NCBI GenBank assembly: GCA_024305745.1
Contig: JAHRBS010000005.1
Location: 1,674,001-1,738,000, forward strand
Direction of reading: 5' to 3'
Length of the DNA: 64,000 nt
From: Polyporus tsugae
Lineage: Eukaryota > Basidiomycota > Agaricomycetes > Polyporales > Polyporaceae
Program-made: the position numbers and the translations under genes
Shown: one piece after another, positions 12,250 through 23,800 of the stretch
Numbering within the stretch: position 1 is the first letter of the stretch
Layout of the letters: each line of letters opens with the position of its first letter
The notes under the pieces: model-generated
What the model saw: the letters and a program-made list of their open reading frames with translations, nothing else
The model's database searches: none
What the model was told of the DNA's origin: nothing

Positions 12250-14435
12250 GGACTTCGCACTGGTTTGCACGCTATACATCCTCACAGCTTTGATTACACT
12301 CTGGCCCTTGTGGCGGCTTCACCGACGGCAAGCACAGGATCCTCGACAGCCTGCCTTGACCGGTTGGTCAAAAAGTCTTCAACGTTCACTCCAGAATGCC
12401 GCTCAGGATGACATCTCTTTTGAGAATTCGACTGAGGAAGGGCTGGGTGAGGAGGAGGCTGAAGACACAAGTCAAGGTATGCACCGCAATGTCGACTTCC
12501 TGTACGACCTCCTCGGTATCTCTCCCAATGCTATCACTGCACCAAGTACCCTACCCCTCCCTCCCCTTGTTCTCTGTACCACACATGTCGAATGCATCAT
12601 CTGTGATGCTGCACAACCTCGTCATTCTCTCCGCAGATGGATCCTCCCTCAGACTGTCAAGGTATTGACGTCTGACCTGCGGTGGTGAGAGGCAGCCCTG
12701 TATATTGCGCATTGCATCGACTGTCGGGCAGACTACTATCCAGATTCAATCAACTATCCCATAGCACCGAACAGCCGCGCTCGCCGCCAACACTTCGACT
12801 ACACCACACGTTATCTCCGGATCTCAAAGCACAGTATATGGGCTGAGCGCCGTATTGCATGGATGCAAGAGCACGCCCTCGTCCGCTTCCATACAGGCTG
12901 GTCCAACTTTGCCAACTGGATCAATGACCTCCTCCCCAACGAGCCTCTTGTCACATACCGACAGTCGCAGCGCCTATTCCTTGAGCACTTCTCCCGCCGA
13001 CTGCTCATAGCACATGGCAAGCATGAGGACTTCTCAATTCCTGCTCATCCGAACTCCGCCACACTTGCTGAAGTCGTGCAAGAGCGTATTGGGGTCAATG
13101 GAGGAGTACTTCCGAGTGCAAAGTATCATGGGTGCACAGAGTGTACACATATCAAGCGATACTATGCAGACCTCGTTCATGAGGGTGCTATCCCTCAAGA
13201 GGTAAATGTAGATGCAGTTGTGGATGTCGAGGTTGAGGTATGCACAATCAGGTATATTTTACATATCATAGTAGTGTGGCTGAAATTATTGCTGGAGAAT
13301 GAACAATTGGGAGCTGCACCTGATGGCCAGCTGGCTGATCATGGTCTACCTCCTGATATGCCTCCTCCTCCACAGATTCATCAGGCTGCTCCTGCTGGTC
13401 AGGCCCGGGGCTATGTTTGACTGGCTGTAATGGATGGCAAAACAATCACACATCAGGTATGCAAATATTGACCATGGCATGCATGCATATTCCTAATGCA
13501 CTAATATATAGAAATGTGCTTTCGACGACTGTTGCAATCCACTTGTTGACTATCGTCAAGGCCGTTTCTGCGCCGACCATCTCGAGGCTCGGGGTGGATG
13601 CGGTATAGTGGGATGTGGTCAACCAGTGGAACCAGGCGAGGTCACTTGTGATCCCAATGCTCACCATACTTGGCATAGCCAGTGGTGAGCCCGCTTCACA
13701 TGCATGTCATTTCCAGGTGTTCAACGAGTCATCCGGAGGCAACACCAGGCACCTGCGAATGCCGAGGAAGGTGGTCACCGGCCGTCCCTCCAAGTTCAGC
13801 TCCCAGCCCTTGAAGGAACTCCAGGTAATGAGGTGGTTCACACATTCTGTGCCAAAACCACCTACTGCCTAGAGATCATTCAGTGGTCATGTGGGATGCC
13901 GATTGGATGGGGGAAGTGCTACAAGTCTGAAAGCTCTTCTCAGGTCCTTGACATCTTAAACCGGACTTGGCCAGCAGACCAGCACCATCTCCATCCAAGC
14001 TTTATTGTCTTTGACGATGCGTGCGATTTGCTGCGCCATATTGTTACTCAGAACCCTGGAGACACCTGGATTGAGGCAACAAAATTTATTGTTGATGCAT
14101 GGTATTATATAGGCCACAAGTCAACTGATATTCTTTGTCGTCTCTTTTGCAATCCAGCACCGGGAGATGGATCTCAACCTGATCTGGTTGGAACTGTTGT
14201 TGATGCCAATGACCAGACTCACCTTGTCCGAGCATTCAACACTGAAACTGCTGAACAGTTTAATGCTTGGCTTAGTGGGTATGAAGGTTTAATGCGCTCA
14301 ATGACAGATGTCAACTATGATTTCTTTGTTCATGTGTTATTTCTGGTTTATAGTGAGGAGGTGGAAGAGAGGATGAGAAAGAAGAACCAGGAGCTGGATG
14401 AGGAATTCTGGAACAGGGCGGATGAGGAAATGTAG
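12250..14435 (+). pseudogene. KDZ transposase with CxC5/CxC6-type clusters
   Basis: The reading runs from a segment near LVCTLYILTALITLWPLW to a stop at 14433-14435. A first cysteine cluster (HVECIICDA, then IAHCIDCRADYYPD) spans about 12580-12760. A second (CAFDDCCNP, FCADHLEARGGCGIVGCGQP) spans 13514-13690 and resembles the CxC6 cluster of KDZ transposases. The transposase core follows from 13780 with FCAKTTYCLEIIQWSCGMP and FDDACDLLRHI; its acidic residues probably belong to the RNase-H-like fold. TGA at 12686-12688 lies in the first cluster where the frame otherwise continues, so the gene is most likely inactive unless a cryptic intron removes it. Confidence 0.65.
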
Positions 14436-14439
14436 CACT

Positions 14440-15143
14440 ATTCTTACTTCAAATGCCTGTATAATTAATTGACGCAGTTGAGATGTATCTTGAAAGATAT
14501 CTTCACTACTTTCAAGGTGAAACTACAACCTGAGCATGAGCATGCATGGTGTGGTAGTACTGCATACTATACTATTGACCTATTGTCCTGTATATGTGGT
14601 CACAGCAGTCAGTTCCTGGCATAGTACATACCTTGCAGCCGTACTGCCAGTCGCGCAGCACCATCAACGCTTGACAGTACTTGCCCCTTCAGTGCCCGTA
14701 CTTAGGGTACAATCCTCTGCCTAACATATACTTGTAGGACTCCAGAACTAATTAATTCAGATTCCCTTTGTTCCCCTCTACCCATTTGCATCATTCTTTC
14801 GACAATGCTTGTTGTACTCGTTGAACACAAAATCACTCTTTGCCGCCTCCTGTCTAGCGCCCACTGGCAGTGGCTACGGGTGTTATCAATACTACTTCCT
14901 GCCTCTGTCCACTGAGATGACCCACTCATACATTGTGGTACAGTACATTTCAGTGGAATACAATATACTATGATGTACTACGCTGTACTATGACGCGCTA
15001 TGCCAGTGTATACCAACGACAGGCAGCGGAATTGGGTGGACTTTGGGGGCGGAGGTCGAACTACATTGATGGACAGTAAAGTCTGATTATCTACATTGAA
15101 CTCCGCCGGTATCCACCGGCAACCAACCAAGTCTACTGGAGTC
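14440..15143. other. 3' part of KDZ element, non-coding
   Basis: No gene is seen. Short imperfect repeats with a TACTATGAYG core occur around 14960-15005 before the right terminal inverted repeat. Confidence 0.4.
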
Positions 15144-15170
15144 CGTTGACCTTACCACCTCCGGGCATAC

Positions 15171-16349
15171 TACTGTTCGTAGCTACGAGTTGTACCGAGG
15201 CGCTGGAGAATACAGGGTGATAAATAAATAGCGCCTAGAATCAGAGAGCAGAGGAATAGAAGAGATACGACGAGAGCGAGGCTAGAGGTTGAGCATAACA
15301 TGACAGGCTCAGAACTCGGAACAGCGGAACACGAACGGGACAACAGACCCCAAGCGCGATGGCACCTGCAACCTACACGACGTGCTCGTATATATGTATG
15401 CAAGAATCAGCCCTTCTCTCCCAACTACACACTGGGAAGCAGGTCGTGGACCCGAGCGGCCCCGCAGACACCATCTGCCTACAGCTTGGGATACGGAGCC
15501 GCGAGGCCGAGGTTGATAGCACGCGCACGAGTGTGAACGCGGTTGCAGGTCATGCTGGCGAGGGACACACGGAGCCGTGACGCTAGCGGTGATCGGAGGA
15601 AGAGTGCGAGAGGCGAACGGGCCGCACTGTGAACACAGGATGGATGGAATAGGTCTCGGCGTGGATGTGTGCGAATGCAAGTAGACCCCACTGAGGCGGG
15701 GATGGCGAACGACGAGTCGAATGGGCGAACGTGGGGAATGGGTGGTCACCGGCGCGGGACTGCATTGACGATCGGCGGCGCTGCGTGCAGACTGACCGGC
15801 GTGGGGCATGTGAATGCGGCGGTCGATGGGAGGCAGGTCAAGCATCTACCAGCAAGGGCGGTCCACATAGAACGTAGGAGAAGATTTGCGTATACGAGAT
15901 AGGATGTCGAGGGTGCGGGAGGGACTCGGAAATCAGAACTTGAAGGATTGGAGGGCGACGGACGAGTCCGGGACGAATGGAGGGTGCATATGGAGAGAAC
16001 GTGTGTGAGATCATGTTGGAGCCCCGTCACCGTACGGTTTGCGGAACGAGGAACGCGTCAGAGACAGCCTGACCTGCTTGTGCCGGGACCACCGGGGTGT
16101 GGAGAGGGTCGCGAACGCAGCGGACTACGTCATTTAAATAGACGACTTGCTCTAGGCAGGGTCTGACGGATGATGCGAAAGATCACCCTGGGGTGCACGG
16201 GTGAATGAGATGACACCGGTGATAATCTTGGAAGCGACTTTACCTTGGACGGGGATCCAGAACTCGAATCAGCGCCATCCTCAACCTGAGATTGAGGGGT
16301 AGTGTCAACGGTCGAAGATTGCTCCTTGGGAATAGCCCATTGAAAAGTT
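15171..16349. other. intergenic, no recognisable gene
   Basis: The longest open frame (15309-15845, minus) is Ser/Pro/Arg-rich and has no family motif or signal of coding. It may include 3' sequence of the F-box gene that ends at 16350. Confidence 0.4.
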
Positions 16350-17815
16350 CTATTGAGGGCTGTGCAAGACGTCATCTATGAAATCTGAACACTACCGGAT
16401 GTCTACTCACGTGTACGGAAATCCATATACAATCGTCCCAACTGCAACCAGGTTGGGAAGCAACTATAGAGATGGCGCAACCACGAATGCTTCTCCACAT
16501 CCATGTCGAATATCTGAACCGTTAATTGATATTGCACACGATGGTGGTCCTCAGAGCCCCCGGCAGGGGATTGTTCTTCAACTGTCCGAAGCCACTTCTC
16601 GGCGATGGTGCTGAAACTCCGCAAAATATCCGCAAAACTCTGGCGCGTAAACTTGAACTTTGGACTCGGATGGAATGCTCTGACCCACAGAGCAGGGTTC
16701 GGGCATCGAGATGGTTTCCACGAGGCAAGCAGCTCTTTGACAAACCCGGCATGCGTTTCCATGGAGAAATGTGGTGTAAGTTCGAGCCACAACTCCTGGA
16801 GTCCGTTGCATGGACTCAAGTCGATTGCTCCGGATCCACTGGCTGTCAGTGGAGAAACGTTGAGCGCTCAAGCCGGACCACTCTTTCAGGAGAGTCAGCG
16901 GACTACATACCATGGTCGGGATCCTCAGGACTGTCTGACAGGGGAATCGTGATATCCAACCGTGTCAGATGAGGTCCGCGTGTCCATACCAGCCTTTCCA
17001 CTCCATATATGGCCATGTCCACGAGCTCAAAACACGATGACCACCATGCCACAAGGAATCATCACGGCGGTGACACGTACCCATAGCTCTCGAAGCTTTG
17101 GCGCAAACGGAGGAAGGGTACGCCTCTCGGCCGCCCAGTCAGGCTGCTTCGTGAAATCGGCGTTGAGATGAGAGCCGCCCTGTGTAATCCAGCGGACAGA
17201 TTTGCATGCGAGTTCCTCCAAGTTTGGTATGCCGTGGAGCATTCGTGTGAGTTCGCTGAAGGAATGGAATTTCGTGCCTCCGAGGAACAGAACTGACACA
17301 GCTGTGAAGGAGGAGAGAAAGTTGGGGAAGCGTGGGTGAAGGGGGATGTACGGTATGGCCTTCGCTTTCGCCGGTAGGTCTGATGTCCTCGAGAACCATG
17401 TGGTGTTTGGGAGAATGTGCACTATATCTATCTGCTTGACATTGGGCAGCTTTCCGGCGAAAACAGCAGGGAAAAGTGCGAAAATGCTTGCTGTGGCGTG
17501 TAGATGGTACCCGGTCAGTTCGACTTGGTGCACATAGCTATGAAGATGTTGTCCAGCATCCAGGATTGTGGAGAGCCGATGGAGAGAGGTGCCATCGGAA
17601 AGCTGCACCCTGTAGAAAAGCACCCTTTGAGAGCGAACACGCCAATCCCGGCAGACGAAAGCGCAGCTATGGAGGGTGGCGACGTTCTTGGATGTGTCGG
17701 GAGTGTAGGCTGAGTATAGCATATCGATGATGTTTTCGCAGACCTCGGTGGGGATATGGAACACTGGCGGTCCGGAGCATTCCGCATCGACGTCAGGAGT
17801 GAGCGGTTCATCCAT
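16350..17815 (-). CDS. F-box protein with leucine-rich-like C-terminal part
   Basis: Four exons give one continuous frame: 17815-17081, 17025-16911, 16842-16411 and 16375-16350. The N-terminus carries an F-box, HIPTEVCENIIDMLYSAY, then SCAFVCRDWRVRSQRVLFYR, which fits an Skp1-binding helix pair. The rest holds leucine-rich-like repeats, for example FPNFLSSFTAVSVLFLGG and IPNLEELACKSVRW. The third exon ends in FPTWLQLGRLYMDFRT, and a tiny last exon adds HDVLHSPQ and a stop. Intron positions and phases (0, 1, 1) agree with the paralog at 50263-51741. By family, it would be a substrate receptor of an SCF ubiquitin ligase; the substrate is unknown. The last intron is only about 35 bases, so the final exon is less sure. 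Confidence 0.75.
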
Positions 17816-17829
17816 GTAGGCCGGAGAAG

Positions 17830-19310
17830 TAGTGATCAGTTGGGTGCGAATTCAAAGGGAAGGAGGAGGAATGAGCACAGCTGGGGTCGAGCGGGGGGGA
17901 AGGCTGGGAGCACTGTTGTTATCGCCTCCTGATCTGCGCGCTGCATGGGCTGTGCACACGCATGATAGAGTTAACCCGTATCAAAACCATACATCTGAAC
18001 AAATGGAAGCAGCCAAACAGAGTCTCGCTCCTGATCCACATATCTCATCTCCGTGCAGATATAAGACAAGGACAGCTCCTAGTGGACCGCATCACAGCAC
18101 TCCTTCTACGAGTACATCCCGGGAAGCCGAGACAGTGTCCATCCATTCTGTCCGAGGCACAGACAGTCTGGGCCGCGCACCCTTCTCCTTGACAAGCCGG
18201 TACAGGTGAACCTAATCCTCGTCATGCAGGCTGACGTGCCACCACGGGCAAGCTTCACGGCTCCTGCGAGCACATGCCCCGATGGCCTCTGGTAACACAG
18301 CCGGTTGCATGGAAGCATTGTCAACCTCTTGAACAACATTCAAATAGTGATGTACATACCTTGAGTGACAGACGAGCCCCGTGACGTTGCCCAGGGACGG
18401 ACCTAGCATTCTCAGTTCTAGTGGTTCTCTCCGCCGCATCCACCCGGATGCAAGGGCGGCCGAAAGAACGTTCGTGTCTTCATGCACATCTTCGTGGCAC
18501 TGACCCCAGCGTCGACAGTGAGGCCATCCCCATTGGCATTCAGCAACGCAGGCGCAGCAGAAACGTCGTCGGTTCACTTGTTCCCCCCGTCCATCGGCTT
18601 GTGCCTCCGCATCCGTGCGCCAACCAAGTCGATCGCTCCGTCTTCCGCCAAAGCACATTCGTCCAAGTATCCTGCAAACTGATCAGAATGCTGCGAGTCC
18701 TCGCGCGCCCGTTCAAGGCGATCAAGCGTACTCACGCTGTTGGTACCCCGCCCGTGCGCATACCTTGACAGAAGACACCCTCGGGCAACCATCTCGGCCT
18801 ACCGCACGTGCTTCTCCACGAGGTTGATCGCGCATATAACCGCCTCCGCCTTGATATCGCTATTGGGAAGCGGTCGCCCTTGGCTGCGGGCTCGAGGGCA
18901 CTGAGGACGTCGCTGGACGCCGTGCGCGCATAGTCTGACTTGAGGTGACTGTCGGTGTCGCGTCCCTCTTCACTCGCAAAGCTGGGAGAGCCGTAAAGAT
19001 GCCCGGTACTCCTGGTGATGCATTCCGTGGGCTGGGGTAGGACATCCAGAGGTCGTGCAGAGCCTGTTCGTCTGGGCGTCGATGCCGGAGGGGCTCGAAT
19101 ATGTCGGAAGACGGGATGGTCGCGCGATTGACGGAGGGTCAGAAGGGAGAGTGGAGAGCACCGCGTAAACTGACCCACGAGAGTTGTCAAGGTTTCCGTG
19201 TGCACAGATGGACGGATGCGAGGTGGAGACATAGACGATGCTTACTGTGAGCTCCTTCATGGTCGACTGGACCCGATGACACTCGTGCTCCGTCGCCGCC
19301 TTGAACACTT
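17830..19310 (-). other. second copy of the unrecognised minus-strand block
   Basis: Minus-strand segments match the block at 4.2-5.2 kb. KAEAVICAINLVEKHVRWA with ARGCLLSRYAHGRG (about 18760-18870) pairs with LEAEAVICVVVRAEKHAWW with ARGCLP. VTQGMYITI and RLTMLPCNRLCYQ near 18270-18370 pair with VTRGMYVTTC and KVTLLPSDRLYVH. DLWMSYPSPRNASPGVPGIF (near 19000) pairs with DLWVSTPHPLSPSAGTPG. Stops lie within or between the segments, so this copy looks decayed. I cannot name the family. Confidence 0.35.
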
Positions 19311-20251
19311 GTGTTCAGATATCATAGTGTTGCCGGTGTCAGAATCACAAAGGTCCTGACACTGAGGTTCTGTAACGCATGCACGATCTGCATGAGCTTG
19401 CAGAAACAATGTATTGCCCTATTGTGTTGAGGAAGTACCAGAAATCGACGTTTGAAATATGCGATATACGTAGAGAGATGCACAGAGAGAAAGAGATAGG
19501 TTCGTAGTTGTTCGAGCTTTGGAGGTCAGTCTGGTGGTAGAGCGAAAAAGCTGTCAGTATCGACGGGATAGTCTGAAAGGCCTTAGATATGGCCTGAGAC
19601 AAAGCCAGTGAGCGATTGAGAGTCAGGCCGTCCTGCAGAGAATTGTCGGAGGGATCATTGCAGATGCGCCGTCCAGACCGGCGCCAAAAGCTCGGGCACA
19701 AAAAACATCATTGAGAGCAGCTCTGGGTCCTAGCCTGTTGCCTTTACTTTATCCGTTGCTGGATTTCTAGGAGGACCATCTCCAGCCATTCAATATGCTT
19801 CGACTGGTGGTCTCGATTGGATAGACGTTTCAGACAGGTGCGCCTCTCCCGCGATCGCGACCTCGACACCATCTTTTCAGACGGGACCGTTGACGAACAT
19901 ATAAGTCCTGTTCCTTTCCCCGGCTGTCTTGATTCTCTCTCTGGCTTCCTCCTTATCTGACATGACAACATATTCTTGTCTTCGGACACAAGTTACTGAG
20001 GTCAGCCTCCAAGTTCGCGCGTCGATGCCACCGCGACTTGTCTCGTGGGCGCAATGATTGCCATACACGTCGGACTAGCGGAGAGCCTGTATCAGTGATC
20101 CTGTGAAATAGACGGGGAAACCGACCCAAATCAAGGTGAGTACTGTTTTGACTCCGTATGTCCTTCCAGTACGGCCGCCGTGCTGTTCGTGCTCCATGAC
20201 TCTGTGCAGGGATTGTGCTCGTGTGACGTGAAAACATCTCACATCGCCCCG
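19311..20251. other. 5' flank of the retrotransposon, no gene seen
   Basis: Only short open frames without motifs are present on either strand. The last bases before the LTR are CCCCG and do not match the bases after the 3' LTR. Confidence 0.4.
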
Positions 20252-20578
20252 TGTTGAGCGCGGCACTGCCAAGCACTGGCAGCCAACATAGCCGCTAGGC
20301 TGTGACACCGCCATAGCGCCAGTTGTCACACATGCCAGATTACTCATAGCCTCATCTATGATAATCACGCACAGCTCGACTGTGCACCGTGTATGCTACT
20401 GTACAGTTCTTATATAATCTAGTAGTATATATACAGCTCCCCAGAGCCCCCAATACAGAGAGTTCTTTACACCCTACCACCATCATCACTTAACAAGCCT
20501 CAACAACCCCTCCAGGTGAGTATGCGGAGCTTCCGCTAGAGTTGCTGCCCGGTGTGGGCTTTGCCCCCGGGTTCAACA
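20252..20578 (+). repeat. 5' LTR of copia element
   Basis: The repeat is 327 bp and starts TGTTGAGCGCGG and ends GGGTTCAACA. A TATA-like TAGTATATATAC at 20422-20433 probably drives transcription, and a CT-rich segment follows it. It pairs with 26277-26604. Confidence 0.95.
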
Positions 20579-20590
20579 GGTTATGAGCCC
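20579..20590 (+). promoter_or_regulatory. primer binding site, initiator-tRNA anticodon type
   Basis: GGTTATGAGCCC begins at the first base after the LTR. It is the exact complement of GGGCUCAUAACC, the anticodon stem-loop of eukaryotic initiator methionine tRNA. The same kind of site is known for Drosophila copia, which is primed by a cut half of that tRNA. Confidence 0.75.
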
Positions 20591-20896
20591 TGGTGATGCC
20601 CAGGTACTGCGCCGCTCATTGCTGGCTGCGACCTGTGAGGCTCCCAGCTCGCCTGGAATCCCTTCGTCGCCGTTATGGCAGACGACCTGTTGGATGGATG
20701 TGGCGCGATTATCCGCTGCCTGCCATCCACAGCAGTGGAGCTGGATGTGGCGCGCCTTCGAGGTCGCTGCCTGCCCTCCACCAAATAGAGGGGGAACCTA
20801 TGCCAGCGCGTTTTTCCATGACCGCTGCCCTAAAAAGTCTTTGTGGATGTTGACTGACACATCTTCTTCCCTCCAGACTTTAACCCCTCTCGCACG

Positions 20897-23800
20897 ATGT
20901 CGAACGCGCTCTACACCGCCGTTACCAGCGTCCTCACGGGCCCCAACTACCTCGAGTGGGCCGTGACCATGGAGTCCTACCTCCTGGCACAAGGACAGTG
21001 GAAGGTCATCAACGAGTCTCGCCCCGCCACTGACGCTGACAAGCAAGCGGAATGGGACGGACTCAACGGCAAGGCCATGGGTAACATCCACCTTCGCCTC
21101 GCTCAAAGCATCATCAGTGCCATCGCTAGCAAGACCACTGCCGCGGACATCTGGAACCACCTCAAGACGAACTACGGGAAGCCGGGCATCCCCATCGTCT
21201 ATCAAGACTTCCGTGCCGCGATCAGTCTCACCGTCCCCAGCGACTCCAATCCTATCCCAGCCCTCGACAAGCTCGAGGCGCACTTCCAGCGCCTTGATAC
21301 CAACAAGTTCGATGTTTCAGAGCACGTCAAGGGGATGATGCTCGTCTCCAAGCTCCCTCAGTCCATGGATCCCGTCATCCAGGTCTACATCTCTGGCCTC
21401 AAGGATGACGCTGCTGGCCCTGCCATCAAGAAGATCACGCTCGCCGGCGTCTGCCAGGCCGTGATCATGCACTGGGAACAGCACCAAGGACGTCACCAGT
21501 CGCGTAACAACGCCAACAAGATCAGCGCTGTCAAGCGCAAGGGGCCGGACCCCAACTTCCGTCAGCAGCAGCAGCAGCGCCCTCAGCGGCAGCAGCAGCG
21601 CCCTGATGGGCAGCAGCAACAAGGTGGACGCTCTCGCGGCCGCCGCTCTGGACGTGGTCGTGGTGGACAGCCAGGTGCGCACCAATATGCGCACTTTGCC
21701 CATATGGTTGACGTGGCGCCTTTTGCCCACATCACTGACGTCCCAACCACGATCACCCAGGGCCCCAGCGGAGTGGAGGATCCGCGCGCTCTCATGCGCA
21801 AGCCCGTCCGCGCGAAGACAGGGGACAACAAGTACCCCTCGCTCACGTCTGCCATATCTCTCGCCGAGGAACTCGGCATCCAGCCGACGTTCGAGCGCAT
21901 CCGCATCCTCGAGGACCTCGTCCGACTCCAACAGGCCCCTCGCGCCCCAGAGGAACAGAACCGCGCGGCCTCGCCCACGGCCACCCCACTCGCATCTTCA
22001 TCAACCCGATCTCCGACGATGAGTGGTGGTGACGACTTGCCCAGTGGCACCGAGGAGAGCAGCAGTTCGCAGTTCGAGGACTCGGACAGCGAGGAGGACC
22101 GCGCGCCCAAGCGCAAGCACACCCTCAGGGAGCGCATGTCAGAGCGCACCCTAGAGGAGCGCCTCGCCCCTCTGGACGACCCGATGAACGAGCTGACGGA
22201 CGACGAGGACGTCGTGTCGCTCAGCGTGGTTGAAGATGAAGTTGAATCTTTCTTCGATCAGTACTGGTCAGTCTATTCTTCTCCCCACAACAAGTTGTAT
22301 GCTGACTTTGCGCCCTTAATGGCAGCTGATAATGTCGCAAGTCCCTCTTGTCGTGTAAACAGCCCGCATGTATCTGTAGCTATAGAGCAGAATACATGTC
22401 CTCACCACTCTTCACATGCTAAGTGTGCGCGCTGTAAGGGAAAGAATAAGCAGATTGAACGGCAAGACTCAAACATGTGGATGCTCGACTCAGGAGCGTC
22501 AATGCACTTTACGTTCAACATGAGTGACTTTGCCGATTTCCGGTACTACAAAGTCCATCGACCGCTATACACAGCAGATGGGGTCACGTTCATGACTGGT
22601 GAAGGGACTGTCTTCCTAACTTTAGAGTCTGGAAAGACCATAAGGCTGATGAATGTCGCCTTGGTCCCAAATCTTACCAACAAACTTGTTTCAATGGGAG
22701 CATTACTCCGTGAAGGAATGAAAGCGCGTGCATCGACCGCTAGTATCTCCTTCTACCAAGCAAATGAGCTTGTAGTCACGTTTCAACCACAAAACGTTGG
22801 TGACACTATTTATGTCATCTTCACGCAGCCTTTACTGGCGCGAAACATGATCACAGCCTTTGAAGCTGTCGACTATGATACTCTACACCATCGCTTAGGA
22901 CACCCTTCGCGCGATGTGCTGAGACATGCTCGGAAACACACTGACAAGTGCCCGCATGTTGAGATTCCCAAAGAGGACTTGATTTGCCGAGGATGTGCTG
23001 AAGGCAAAATGCCATTGCAATCCCATCCGCTCGATCTTAGACGAGCGTCGAAACCTTTTGAGCTAGTCCACACGGACCTCAAAGAATTCCCTGTCCCTTC
23101 GTACCACAAACACAAGTACGCTATACTGTACTATGATGACTACACTTCACACGTGTGGACCGTCAAACTTCGTACCAAGGACACTGCCCTACAATCTACA
23201 CGACAATGGTTGACATATGTCGAAAACCAATATGGCGCGAAGGTGCAGAAATGGAAATCTGATGCTGGAGGTGAATTGAAATCAAAAGCCTTCACGAATA
23301 TGCTCAAGGACAGAGGCATCGAGATTATAACCAGTGCACCACACATTCATCAACAGAATGGCCGTGCCGAGCGCATAATTTGTACGCTCATGGACAAAGG
23401 GGAGGCAATGCGACATGACGCTTGCATACCTCAGTCCTGGTGGGAATTCTCCTTTGATCATGCTACACACGTCTATAACAGGACGCCTATGCGTCGTCTG
23501 GAATGGCGAACCCCCTATGAACTTCTATACGACTCCAAGCCAGACATTAGCCACCTACGCGTCTTTGGATGTGGAGCCTATGTCTTCTTGCCACCTGAAG
23601 TGCGGAAGAATAAACTATCCCCCAAATCGGAGTTGATGGTTTACCTTGGCATCGGCGATGGAGGTCACAATTATAAGTTCATGCGCCTACCAAACAATGT
23701 CATCTTTACAGCTGCTCAAGCGCTATTTGATGAACATATGTTTCCGAAGTGTCCGCACGAGCAGAAGCGACAGAGGCAGCAGATTGCGCCCAATGAAGAG

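Larger units (their letters stand above)
9730..15170 (+). mobile_element. KDZ-type DNA transposon, degenerate
   Basis: The ends are imperfect terminal inverted repeats, 9730-9756 and 15144-15170; by eye 23 of 27 bases match when the right one is reverse-complemented (shared core AAGGTCAACG). Inside are a small-exon accessory gene and a KDZ transposase with CxC-type cysteine clusters, both on the plus strand. Imperfect repeats with GTCAGTGAC and GTGACAGTC cores occupy 9830-10090 near the left end. A similar direct sequence, TTCGTAGC..GAGTTGTA, flanks both sides, but the exact target-site duplication is not settled. Both genes carry stops, so the copy is probably not autonomous. Confidence 0.65.

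Noticed and set aside
15309..15845. Minus-strand frame of 178 codons
   Set aside because: Ser/Pro/Arg-rich composition, no motif, no splice partners; expected by chance at this GC content.
21317..22149. Long antisense open frames across the gag region
   Set aside because: They are shadows of the GC-rich gag frame on the plus strand and have no independent motif.
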